32,496 bases of DNA from an uncultured Coriobacteriaceae bacterium (GTDB lineage: Bacteria; Actinomycetota; Coriobacteriia; Coriobacteriales; Atopobiaceae), in assembly GCA_902772435.1 (NCBI GenBank), contig CACYAX010000002.1:1-32496 (forward strand), read 5' to 3'. Position numbers and translations under genes: made by a program. Of this stretch, positions 14,797 through 23,110 are shown in pieces. The first letter of the stretch is position 1. Each line of letters starts with the position of its first letter. Below the pieces are notes generated by a model. That model saw nothing but the letters and a program-made list of their open reading frames with translations. It was not told the origin of the DNA and made no database searches.

Positions 14797-14827
14797 TATA
14801 TACGGGAGCCGGCAGGCTCTGTCCCAA
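14797..14827 (-). promoter_or_regulatory. conserved putative promoter of paralogue 1
   Basis: TTGGGA (14827-14822), 17 bases, then CGTATA (14804-14799). The matching elements of paralogue 2 are TTGGGA, 17 bases, CGTAAA. TTTGGGACAG and CCGTAWAWAGGG are conserved in both, while the spacer between them differs, as expected of a promoter. The -10 is not a classical housekeeping box. Confidence 0.5.
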
Positions 14828-15060
14828 ACTCGGGGGAAGATTCTTTCGCGACGCGCGCATCAAATCAAAAGACAGCCCGCCCAAGCGACCAGCACGTAGG
14901 GCATCCACGCGCGGGAACAGCGCAGCGCGTCCACATCCACCATTCGACAGGCCGCGGGCACGGCGTCACCCAGGCTCTGGCCGAACGCACGTGGAATCTC
15001 GCGGTCCCGCCCGCCCGCTCGGACTTCATCTGGGACGTCAGGAACCGCTTTCGGCCAACT
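14828..15060. other. intergenic stretch without recognised gene
   Basis: Both strands were read in all frames. Open frames exist because of high GC but show no family pattern, no ribosome binding site and a skewed Arg/Pro composition. It may be decayed coding sequence; one minus-strand frame ends in a hydrophobic stretch near 14875. Confidence 0.4.
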
Positions 15061-15204
15061 CGCCCGAGATAGCGCCTCATATATGTACCTTTATGGGCCA
15101 AAACAAGGAAGAGCCTCCTTTTTGACCTACAAAACCGCAGGTCAGCGGGAGGCGATTCGCTGCGAGCTCCGAAATAGTACATATATGAGGCGCTATCTCG
15201 GGCG
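15061..15204. repeat. 144-bp inverted-repeat element (28-bp perfect arms)
   Basis: The 28 bases at 15061-15088, beginning CGCCCGAGATAGCGCC, are repeated in perfect inverse complement at 15177-15204. The 88-base interior carries two further small hairpins: AAGGA-AGAGCC-TCCTT before a T-run near 15104, and GACCT-loop-AGGTC near 15123-15142. No open frame in the interior is convincing. The form is that of a non-autonomous mobile element or a structured intergenic repeat. No target-site duplication is obvious. Confidence 0.85.
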
Positions 15205-15393
15205 AAACGCGCCGCGCGCGCCCGGAAACCGGCAAATGGCCGCAAGCGGGGCGATCTCCCGTTTCGGCAGCTTTGGATTTGCGCGCATAACCCCGAGCCC
15301 ATTATCACCGCGCACTGCGCGCTCGGACCGTGCTTAGGCGACATTGGTTGTGGGAGAATGATTCCGCTGGTCGCGAGGAGTTAGGAGCTGACC

Positions 15394-15759
15394 ATGGAAT
15401 TCATCGAAGGTGGCGCGGTCGTCGAGCTGTCCAACCCCGGCGTCGTCTCGCGACAACTGATCTGGCCCGGGAACTCCCTGAGCGAGCGCCTGGCCATCAC
15501 CGAGGTGCACGTGCAGACGGGAACGAGCCAGCCGCGGCACACGCACAGTTGCTCCGAGCAGATCTGGTATGCCCTCGCCGGAAGCGGGACGCTGCTGCTT
15601 GCCGACGGAGGGGAGCGAGTCTTCGTCAAAGGCGACGTCGCCCGCTTCGCAGAGGGCGACGTGCACGGCCTGCGCAACGACTCCGGTGAGGAGTTCGTCT
15701 ACCTCTCGGTAACGGCCCCGCCCATCAACTTCAGCGCAGCGTATCGTTCGCGAAGCTGA
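15394..15759 (+). CDS. cupin-domain protein
   Basis: 121 residues; AGGAG lies seven bases before ATG 15394. It is a single double-stranded beta-helix: motif 1 is PRHTHSCSEQIWYALAGSG, with candidate metal ligands His, His and Glu, and motif 2 is FVKGDVARFAEGDVHGLRN, with the final His. Small cupins of this type bind metal and act as isomerases, dioxygenases or ligand sensors; the substrate is not evident. It is the only plus-strand gene between the two 72-residue paralogues, and its 3' end faces the terminator of the second one. Confidence 0.88.
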   Translation: MEFIEGGAVVELSNPGVVSRQLIWPGNSLSERLAITEVHVQTGTSQPRHTHSCSEQIWYALAGSGTLLLADGGERVFVKGDVARFAEGDVHGLRNDSGEEFVYLSVTAPPINFSAAYRSRS

Positions 15760-15781
15760 CGCGGCCACAACCCCCGCGCAC

Positions 15782-15816
15782 AAAAAGCCCGCCTGCTTGA
15801 CAGCGAGCAGGCGGGC
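15782..15816 (-). terminator. terminator of 72-residue membrane protein gene 2
   Basis: Same 11-bp stem and TTTTT as at 14450-14484, including the identical loop. It lies 23 bp past the cupin stop and may also stop cupin transcripts. Confidence 0.9.
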
Positions 15817-15846
15817 AACCGCAGAGGCTTGTTGCGGGTCTGGCCG

Positions 15847-16065
15847 TTAGGCGGTGACGGCGGCGGACTTCGCGGAGGAGATCTTCACGTAGTCCCTGTA
15901 GGCGTCGAAGGCGCACCAGAGGGCGACGGCGGCACTGACGGCGATGGACGCCGGGGACGAGCAGAGGTTGAGGCCCGGGATGAAGGTCACGGCAGGGATG
16001 GCGACCATGAGAACGAGGTTGAGTGCCATGTCGAGCTTGGCGTTCTTGATGCTGGTGTCGTTCAT
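15847..16065 (-). CDS. 72-residue membrane protein, paralogue 2
   Basis: Starts at ATG 16065, with GGAGG eight bases upstream. A TTG at 16080 in frame overlaps the ribosome binding site and is rejected. It begins MNDTSIKNAKLDMALNLVLM and ends AAVALWCAFDAYRDYVKISS plus a short Ala/Ser tail. The two ends are almost identical to paralogue 1 in DNA as well as protein, while the segment VTFIPGLNLCSSPASIAVS has no match there. Two hydrophobic helices are predicted. Function unknown; see paralogue 1. Confidence 0.75.
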   Translation of the reverse strand: MNDTSIKNAKLDMALNLVLMVAIPAVTFIPGLNLCSSPASIAVSAAVALWCAFDAYRDYVKISSAKSAAVTA

Positions 16066-16086
16066 TGTAATTTCCTCCAATGTGGT

Positions 16087-16107
16087 GGCGCCGTTCCTTT
16101 CGGCGCC
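16087..16107 (-). promoter_or_regulatory. leader hairpin upstream of paralogue 2
   Basis: Identical to the hairpin at 14754-14774 (7-bp stem, AAAGGAA loop). The same distance to the ribosome binding site is kept although the bases just before the start codon differ. Confidence 0.6.
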
Positions 16108-16131
16108 TCGTTTGCTTGGTTGCTGACCCTT

Positions 16132-16160
16132 TTTACGGAAGCCGCCGGGCGCTGTCCCAA
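16132..16160 (-). promoter_or_regulatory. conserved putative promoter of paralogue 2
   Basis: TTGGGA (16160-16155), 17 bases, then CGTAAA (16137-16132). The spacing and boxes match those at 14797-14827. Confidence 0.5.
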
Positions 16161-16191
16161 ATTGGAGGAAAAGTTTATGTCGACACGTAGG

Positions 16192-16998
16192 TCAGTAGAA
16201 TTCACCCGTCGTGTAGTCGATCTCATGTCCGCGCGCAGCGTTGTAGACCTCCAGCTCGAAGTCGAGCACACCATCGCTTGAGCGCACGTCAACGATCACG
16301 CTGCGGCACACTGGCTCATCGCCTTCGTACGCAGGAATCGCCGAGAAGAAGACCGTGCCCTCGGGGTGCGCGTCAAGCCAATCACGCGTTAGGCCCTCGG
16401 CATAGGCCATGCCACCCTCACCGTCATTCGCGCCCACGTTCTGCATGCGCGTGCCACAGATGAGGTTCTCGGGTTCATCGGAGCCACCGAGCGACTTTGC
16501 CAGCAGGTGCGATCGGTTCCAGAAGTAACCGTGATAATCGTTGCCGTTGGGAGCCTCGATGACCGTCTCCGCGTTGTGGCCCCAGCCCGACGGGCTCACC
16601 GCACTCAGGTCTCCCCGCTCGCGCGCGATGCCCGCCTCCATGGTCGCCGCGTCAATCATGCCTGCCGCCCGCCGCGCGCGGCCCAGCTCATCGAGCGGCG
16701 CGTACCACGTCTCGCCAGCGGGGATGTCAAGGTCCACCACCGCCTGCCCCACGACGCGGTAATACTGCGGGTAGATCTCCGCATCCCAGGAGGTATAGCC
16801 CACATCGCGGACGGGTGCCGCGGGGACCGCCGACACAACGCCCTCGTCAACCTCGCCCGTGGTCGGCCGAGGCCCTAGCTGCCCGATGGCCCGCGCGATC
16901 ATCTCGGCGTTCAGCGCAAGACCCATGCACAGCACGGCCACGACCAGCCCCACGGCCAGCCATGCAAACGCCTTCCTGTTCCAGCCCTGCGCGCGCAC
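16192..16998 (-). CDS. membrane-anchored DNA/RNA non-specific endonuclease (EndA/streptodornase-like)
   Basis: 268 residues from GTG 16998, preceded by GGGGAGGT at six bases; a TTG at 17052 also opens the frame but lacks such a site. Residues 12-32 form an N-terminal membrane anchor, then a linker. The nuclease domain has NRSHLLAKSLGG with catalytic His164, and TRMQNVGANDGEGGM with the metal-binding Asn. NRSH in place of DRGH is also seen in streptococcal DNases such as Spd. The enzyme would degrade DNA at the outer face of the membrane, for nutrient use, competence uptake or escape from DNA traps. No competence genes are nearby. Confidence 0.88.
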   Translation of the reverse strand: MRAQGWNRKAFAWLAVGLVVAVLCMGLALNAEMIARAIGQLGPRPTTGEVDEGVVSAVPAAPVRDVGYTSWDAEIYPQYYRVVGQAVVDLDIPAGETWYAPLDELGRARRAAGMIDAATMEAGIARERGDLSAVSPSGWGHNAETVIEAPNGNDYHGYFWNRSHLLAKSLGGSDEPENLICGTRMQNVGANDGEGGMAYAEGLTRDWLDAHPEGTVFFSAIPAYEGDEPVCRSVIVDVRSSDGVLDFELEVYNAARGHEIDYTTGEFY

Positions 16999-17166
16999 CG
17001 GACCACCTCCCCTCTTCAGTGTATTGCCTCTGCCTGCCTGTAGCTTGCGCAACTATGCGCGCAAGATAAATGTGCAATTCACTTATGTTTAAGCAGACAC
17101 TGTCAGAATTGGGTACAAAGAAGGTTGCGTGTCAAATTAGTATTACATGGTCATAAGGAGGCCATC

Positions 17167-17526
17167 ATGGCATTCATTGGAACGTGGCTCGTCACGGCGC
17201 TCGCGTGCTTCTGCGCGATTGCCATCGTACCGGGCATCACTGCGGTGGGCGGCTCGTACGCCGGCCCCATCATGTGCGCACTCGCACTCGCCCTCGTCAA
17301 TGCCAGCATCAAGCCGATCGCCCAGGCACTCGCACTGCCCTTCACCGTCATCACGCTGGGGCTCTTCGCCATCGTGGTGAACGCGCTGCTGCTGCAGCTC
17401 GCGAGCGTCCTTTCCGTCTCGCTCTTCGGCTCGGGCATCGCGATCGACTCGTTCATGTCGGCAGTGCTGGGCTCCATCGTCATCTCCATCGCCTATACCG
17501 TCTTCAGCGGCATCATTGGAGTGTAG
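17167..17526 (+). CDS. four-helix membrane protein, phage holin superfamily IV type (PF04020)
   Basis: 119 residues from ATG 17167 (GGAGG six bases upstream). Four hydrophobic segments fill nearly the whole chain. The NASIKPIAQALALPFTVITLGLF region, with Lys-Pro and a following GLF, is the hallmark of the PF04020 family, which is widespread in bacteria and usually not phage-borne. Function is unknown; a membrane-integrity role is only a guess. It is followed after three bases by a second small membrane protein gene. Confidence 0.85.
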   Translation: MAFIGTWLVTALACFCAIAIVPGITAVGGSYAGPIMCALALALVNASIKPIAQALALPFTVITLGLFAIVVNALLLQLASVLSVSLFGSGIAIDSFMSAVLGSIVISIAYTVFSGIIGV

Positions 17527-17529
17527 TCA

Positions 17530-17832
17530 ATGGTTGACACCAACCTCATCAACGTAATCATCTGGCCGTTCGCCGCAGCGGTCACGGCGTGGACCATCGC
17601 GCAGATGCCCATGTCGACGGCCAACCAGACGCTCATCACCAAACGCAACATCTTTCTGCTCTTGGGCATCAACGGACTAGTGAGCCTCGGTGCGGCCCTG
17701 CGCGGCGGCCCCATCATCGCTGATGGCGCACTCACCGCACAGGCAGGCACGCTCTCCTACGGGCTGAGCTTCCTCATCGCGGCTGTGGCGGGCTTCCTGT
17801 TCGAGACGCGTAAGAAGGATGACGAGCAGTAG
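17530..17832 (+). CDS. small membrane protein of unknown function
   Basis: 100 residues; TGGAG lies within the end of the preceding gene, eight bases before ATG 17530. Hydrophobic segments are at about 5-25, 42-58 and 70-90, with a charged ETRKKDDEQ C-terminus that should face the cytoplasm. No family recognised. The three-base gap to the PF04020 gene indicates co-translation, so the two products may form one membrane unit. Confidence 0.75.
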   Translation: MVDTNLINVIIWPFAAAVTAWTIAQMPMSTANQTLITKRNIFLLLGINGLVSLGAALRGGPIIADGALTAQAGTLSYGLSFLIAAVAGFLFETRKKDDEQ

Positions 17833-17886
17833 GTCGAGAGCACGGCTCGTACAAAAATGCATGTGCACTGCGAAGCGCACGCACAA

Positions 17887-17928
17887 GGGGGGCGTTACGG
17901 GGCAAATCGGCACCGTTGCGCCCCTTTT
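17887..17928 (+). terminator. terminator after the small membrane protein operon
   Basis: GGGGCG and CGCCCC pair around an inner ACGG/CCGT stem (17889-17924), followed by TTTT at 17925-17928. Confidence 0.7.
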
Positions 17929-17964
17929 CCCTGCGCAGATGCCGAGCCGCGACGGCAAAATGCG

Positions 17965-17970
17965 TACAAT
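17965..17970 (+). promoter_or_regulatory. putative -10 box for manA
   Basis: TACAAT lies 33 bases before the manA start. No good -35 box is visible at the right distance. Confidence 0.4.
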
Positions 17971-18003
17971 CGTGGGCAGCTGAAACCCAACGGAAGGACC
18001 GTC

Positions 18004-18960
18004 ATGGCAAACGATGAACGCGACCTTATTTTCCTCGAATCCGTCTTCAAGAACACCATCTGGGGCGGGCGCAAGATGGAAGAAGAATATGGCTATGAGA
18101 TTCCCGATGGACCCGTTGGCGAGTGCTGGGCCATCTCGGCGCACCCCCACGGCGACTGCGTGGTGAGCAAGGGCACCTTTGCGGGCAAGCACCTCTCAGA
18201 GCTCTGGGACACGCGCCGCGACCTCTTCGGCAACGCCGAGGGCGACCGCTTCCCCCTGCTCATCAAGGTCATCGACGCAGCCGACGACCTCTCCGTGCAG
18301 GTCCATCCCGACGATGCCTACGCCAACGAGCACGAGAACGGCAGCCTGGGCAAGCACGAATGCTGGTACGTGCTCGCCTGCCATGAGCACGGCCACATCG
18401 CCGTGGGCCAGAAGGCCCGCAGCCGCGAGGAGATGGCCCAGATGGCCGCCGACAAGCGCTGGGACGACATCGTGAACGAGATCTCCATCGAGCCGGGGGA
18501 CTTCTTCAACATCAAGCCGGGCACCGTGCACGCCATCCTCGCCGGCACGCTCATCCTCGAGACCCAGCAGTCCTCCGACGTCACCTACCGCGTCTATGAC
18601 TTCGAGCGCAGGCAGGCCGACGGCACGCTGCGCGAGACCCACCTCGCGCAGGCCCTCGACGTGATCGACTTCGATACTCCGGCGCCCACGTCCGGCAAGG
18701 TCACCGCTCCTGAGATCGACGGCGTGACGCACCTGCTGACCTGCAAGTACTTCGAGGTTGACCACGTGTGCGTGGCCGACGAGAAGGTCTTCGCGCAGCC
18801 GTACCCGTTCCTCTGCGTGAGCATCATCAAGGGCGCCGGCAGCGTGACCTGCGGCGGAGAGGTCCACGAGCTCAAGAAGGGCGACCACTTCCTCGCCCCG
18901 AGCGACTGCGGCGACCTCACCTTCACCGGCGAGATGGAATTCATCTGCAGCCACATCTAA
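18004..18960 (+). CDS. manA: mannose-6-phosphate isomerase, class I
   Basis: 318 residues from ATG 18004 (GGAAGGA six bases upstream). It interconverts mannose-6-phosphate and fructose-6-phosphate. The zinc ligands are recognisable: Gln99 and His101 in QVHPDD, Glu119 in KHECWYVL and His176 in PGTVHAI. The length is that of the short Gram-positive form. The enzyme links mannose uptake or mannose-containing glycans to glycolysis. It appears monocistronic, and a palindromic repeat lies downstream in place of an ordinary terminator. Confidence 0.96.
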   Translation: MANDERDLIFLESVFKNTIWGGRKMEEEYGYEIPDGPVGECWAISAHPHGDCVVSKGTFAGKHLSELWDTRRDLFGNAEGDRFPLLIKVIDAADDLSVQVHPDDAYANEHENGSLGKHECWYVLACHEHGHIAVGQKARSREEMAQMAADKRWDDIVNEISIEPGDFFNIKPGTVHAILAGTLILETQQSSDVTYRVYDFERRQADGTLRETHLAQALDVIDFDTPAPTSGKVTAPEIDGVTHLLTCKYFEVDHVCVADEKVFAQPYPFLCVSIIKGAGSVTCGGEVHELKKGDHFLAPSDCGDLTFTGEMEFICSHI

Positions 18961-18982
18961 CGTTGCGCCGATCATCAACCAC

Positions 18983-18996
18983 TGGGAATACTCCCT
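18983..18996. repeat. partial remnant of the palindromic repeat arm
   Basis: TGGGAATACTCCCT matches the middle of the left arm (TGGGGATACTCCCT) with one difference, 5 bases upstream of the full palindrome B. It suggests the site once carried a fourth arm. Confidence 0.5.
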
Positions 18997-19001
18997 CCCG
19001 G

Positions 19002-19065
19002 TGGTACGTTGGGGATACTCCCTTTTGTACCATTTGGTACAAAAGGGAGTATCCCCAACGTACCA
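19002..19065. repeat. 64-bp perfect palindrome, copy B
   Basis: Arms of 31 bases with a 2-base loop (TT). The outer 21 bases of each arm equal those of copy A. The tips read TTTTGTACCA and TGGTACAAAA, differing from copy A on both arms so that pairing is kept. It lies between manA and the COG0523 gene. Confidence 0.95.
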
Positions 19066-19086
19066 CAAGGGCTACGCCCCGTCGGC

Positions 19087-19117
19087 TTGTACAAAAGGGA
19101 GTATCCCCAACGTACCA
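19087..19117. repeat. extra right arm of palindromic repeat B
   Basis: These 31 bases match the right arm at 19035-19065 except one base (TTGTAC for TGGTAC), in direct orientation after a 21-base spacer. The spacer can form GGGC-TAC-GCCC. Confidence 0.93.
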
Positions 19118-19227
19118 ACAACGCACCAAACGCGGTTTGACCTTGTGCTATCCGTGCGGAGCCATTCCGCGTGCCCCATAAGCTGCTAAACTTGTGCGGG
19201 CATCATCGAACCAAAGACAGGAGAACC

Positions 19228-20355
19228 ATGAGAACCGTCAAAATCGCCCTCATCACGGGCTACCTCGGCGCCGGCAAGACGACGCTGCTCAACCACATCC
19301 TCTCCAACGACAAGGGCATCCGCGCCGCCGTCATCGTCAACGACATCGGCGAGGTCAACGTGGACGCGACCCTCATCGAGCAGGGCGGCGTGGTCACCGA
19401 GGTCGACAGCACCCTCGTCCCCATGACCAACGGCTGCATCTGCTGCACGCTGGCCGACGACCTCGCCCGCCAGCTCACCCAGATCGCCGAGTCGGGCAAG
19501 TTCGACCACATCATCATCGAGGCCTCCGGCATCTGCGAGCCCATCCCCATCGCCTTCACCATCGACAACTTCTGCAAGCAGGAAGCCGCCCGCGGCCTCA
19601 ACATCGAGCTCGACAACATCATCGCCGTGGTCGACTGCGCGCGCATGTTCGACGAGTTCAGCGGTGGCGAGGACCTGCTCGCCGACGACATCGACGAAGA
19701 GGACCTCGAGGCGCTGCTCATCCAGCAGATCGAGTTCTGCACCACCCTCGTGCTCAACAAGACCGACCTCGTGACCCCCGAGCAGGTCGGCGAGCTCAAG
19801 GCCATCGTGCGCGGCCTGCAGAAGGACGCCCGCATCATCGAGTCCGTCAAGGGCGAGATCGACGTCGCCGAGCTCCTCAACACCAACCTCTTCGACTTCA
19901 ACCGCGCCTACGAGTCCGCCGCGTGGATGGACGCCATGGAGCACCCCGAGGAGCACGAGGATCCCGAGGTCCTCGAGTACGACATCGAGACCTTCGTCTA
20001 CGAGCGCCGCAAGCCCTTCTCGCTGGACGCCCTCGAGGCCTTCGTGCGCGAGTGGCCCGAGACCATCATCCGCTGCAAGGGCCTCGCTTGGTTCGTGGAC
20101 GACCCCAACATGGCCTACGTCTTCGAGCAGGCCGGCCGTCAGGTGAGCGTGCAGGAGAACGGCCTCTTCGTGGCCTGCGCCCCCGAGAACGAGTTCAAGC
20201 AGATCATCGCCGAGCATCCCGAGGTCCTCGAGGACTGGGACGAGACCGTGGGTGACCGCATGACCAAGCTCGTCTTCATCGGCCGCCACATGGACAAGTA
20301 CGCCGTCATCACCGGCCTCGACGAGTGCCTCGTCGACTGGAAGCCCGAGGCGTAA
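19228..20355 (+). CDS. CobW/COG0523-family GTPase, metal chaperone
   Basis: 375 residues from ATG 19228 (AGGAG upstream). The Walker A motif GYLGAGKT is at 11-18, the metal site CxCC is Cys70-Ile-Cys72-Cys73 in NGCICCTL, and NKTDL is the G4 guanine motif. A C-terminal CobW domain follows (KPFSLDALEAFVREWPETII, then RCKGLAWF). COG0523 proteins use GTP to insert zinc, cobalt or other metals into client enzymes. Neither a zur box nor a riboswitch is obvious, so the metal is undecided; no cobalamin genes are near, which makes a zinc role more likely. Confidence 0.92.
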   Translation: MRTVKIALITGYLGAGKTTLLNHILSNDKGIRAAVIVNDIGEVNVDATLIEQGGVVTEVDSTLVPMTNGCICCTLADDLARQLTQIAESGKFDHIIIEASGICEPIPIAFTIDNFCKQEAARGLNIELDNIIAVVDCARMFDEFSGGEDLLADDIDEEDLEALLIQQIEFCTTLVLNKTDLVTPEQVGELKAIVRGLQKDARIIESVKGEIDVAELLNTNLFDFNRAYESAAWMDAMEHPEEHEDPEVLEYDIETFVYERRKPFSLDALEAFVREWPETIIRCKGLAWFVDDPNMAYVFEQAGRQVSVQENGLFVACAPENEFKQIIAEHPEVLEDWDETVGDRMTKLVFIGRHMDKYAVITGLDECLVDWKPEA

Positions 20356-20379
20356 ACGCGCCACCCATGCACTGAGCTA

Positions 20380-20407
20380 TGGCCCGTCTGACATGCCAGG
20401 CGGGCCA
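20380..20407 (+). terminator. probable terminator of the COG0523 gene
   Basis: TGGCCCGTCT pairs with AGGCGGGCCA (one wobble) around an 8-base loop; CATTTGT follows, a weak T-tract. Confidence 0.5.
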
Positions 20408-20516
20408 CATTTGTGGAGCAATTGTTGTCAGCAACAGGTACTTTGCCGCAGCGCGAATCACGTTCCCCATTGGGCGAAATGGCATACCCACCCTTCATTT
20501 CCATCATAAGATTTAA

Positions 20517-22001
<1,485 letters not shown>

Positions 22002-22023
22002 GTTTTGGTGACAGCACGTCCGA

Positions 22024-22049
22024 GGGGCCGCAGCGATGCGGCCCCTTTC
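22024..22049 (+). terminator. terminator of the second GH1 gene
   Basis: GGGGCCGCA-GCGA-TGCGGCCCC (22024-22045) is followed by TTTCTTG. It sits between convergent genes and may serve both. Confidence 0.85.
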
Positions 22050-22064
22050 TTGTGCGTCGGACGC

Positions 22065-22994
22065 CTAGAAGAGCGTCTGCTGCGCCTCGAGCAGGCTGCG
22101 CTGCGGGCTCTGGGTCACTTCGTCATCCTCCCCGATCGCGCCCAGCAGGATGGGCGACGCGGGGTCGTGCGTGCGCCAGTTCTCGACCGCCTTCGCGGCG
22201 TTCTGGTTGGCGTAGCAGTAGCGGCAGCCGTTGGGGCACGAATCGTACGCGCCGACGTCACGGCTCTCGAAGCAGCCACAGCCCGTGCGGATGCCCTTGT
22301 GTTTGAGCGTGCGAAAACGCACGCCGTTGGCAGCACCCAGGATGGCAAGCGTCGTGCAGCCCGAGGCCGCGATGCCGTACTGTGCCCAGCTGCCATTGTT
22401 TCCGCAGGTCTGGATGGTCATCCCGTGCTCGGCGGCAACGCGGCCGAAGTGGCGGGCCAACACGTCTTTGTCCTCGGGCGTGAGCGCGATGAGCTCGGGC
22501 ATGTTGCGCTCGAGCTTCTTGTACATCTCCACGAAGGAGAAGATGCAGCGGTCCACGTGGCCTGCCAAGCGCTCCGTCATCCACGAGAACGTGTCGAGGT
22601 GGCGCTCAACCGTGTAGTCGTGGGTGAGCAGCACCGGGTCGTAGCGCCACGCGATGCGCTGCGCCCCCACCTGACGCTCCAGCTCGAGCAGGGTCTCGAT
22701 GCTGCGCTCGATGCTCGGCACGCCCGGCTCTATGTCGCGCCCATAGGCCGTGATGGTGTAGTGAAAGTAGGTGTTGAAGCGCTCCGTGATCTCGTGCAGG
22801 CGCGGCAGCAGCGGCGCGTAGTTCTTGGAGCAGAACACCACGCAGTCCACCACGGAAGGGTCGAGCTCATAGCGCGTGACCTTGTGCGGGAAGAGCGGGT
22901 TGCGCACGTAGACGAAGCCTTCCGCGAAGCGGTTGAGCAGCCACGCCGTGTAGTACTGGGCGGTATCGGTGCGCGCACCCGTGTTGATGATCAT
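22065..22994 (-). CDS. DUF1848 family protein with C-terminal cysteine cluster
   Basis: 309 residues from ATG 22994 (GGGGAGG upstream); the open frame reaches further but crosses the promoter region. It begins MIINTGARTDTAQYY, and the TIM-barrel-like body (FSFVEMYKKL, RYDPVLLTHDY) matches DUF1848. Near the end GCGCFESRDVGAYDSCPNGC is followed by RYCYAN: at least five cysteines in a pattern like an iron-sulfur binding site, reminiscent of radical SAM proteins but placed C-terminally. The biochemical function is not established. It is divergent from the marR operon and shares an operator with it. Confidence 0.87.
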   Translation of the reverse strand: MIINTGARTDTAQYYTAWLLNRFAEGFVYVRNPLFPHKVTRYELDPSVVDCVVFCSKNYAPLLPRLHEITERFNTYFHYTITAYGRDIEPGVPSIERSIETLLELERQVGAQRIAWRYDPVLLTHDYTVERHLDTFSWMTERLAGHVDRCIFSFVEMYKKLERNMPELIALTPEDKDVLARHFGRVAAEHGMTIQTCGNNGSWAQYGIAASGCTTLAILGAANGVRFRTLKHKGIRTGCGCFESRDVGAYDSCPNGCRYCYANQNAAKAVENWRTHDPASPILLGAIGEDDEVTQSPQRSLLEAQQTLF

Positions 22995-23030
22995 GGCCCC
23001 TCCCCTCGTAGCGCCAATCTGTGTAGGTAC

Positions 23031-23060
23031 AGTATAAGATACTAGATAGTTTGTTGACAA
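23031..23060 (-). promoter_or_regulatory. promoter of the DUF1848 gene
   Basis: On the minus strand TTGTCA (23060-23055), 18 bases, then TATACT (23036-23031). The -35 box lies inside the MarR-type palindrome. A second small palindrome AGTAT-AAG-ATACT covers the -10 at 23031-23043. Confidence 0.7.
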
Positions 23061-23065
23061 ACTAT
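23046..23065. promoter_or_regulatory. MarR-type operator palindrome
   Basis: ATAGTTTGT-TG-ACAAACTAT is a perfect 9-2-9 inverted repeat, the size and AT-rich form typical of MarR-family sites. It covers the -35 boxes of both divergent promoters, so one dimer could repress the marR operon and the DUF1848 gene together. Confidence 0.75.
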
Positions 23066-23082
23066 TTGTATCCGAATAATCT
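23054..23082 (+). promoter_or_regulatory. promoter of the marR operon
   Basis: TTGACA (23054-23059), 17 bases, TAATCT (23077-23082): the best housekeeping-type promoter in the window. AAAGGAGG of the marR gene is at 23098-23105. Confidence 0.85.
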
Positions 23083-23110
23083 AAACCTAGACACGACAAA
23101 GGAGGAAACC

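Noticed and set aside
14865-15344. 159-codon minus-strand frame across the inverted-repeat element
   Set aside because: Skewed Arg/Cys/Trp-rich composition, no start signal, and it reads through both arms of the inverted repeat.
17167-17526. Prophage holin suggesting a phage remnant
   Set aside because: PF04020 proteins are mostly chromosomal housekeeping-type membrane proteins, and no other phage gene is near.
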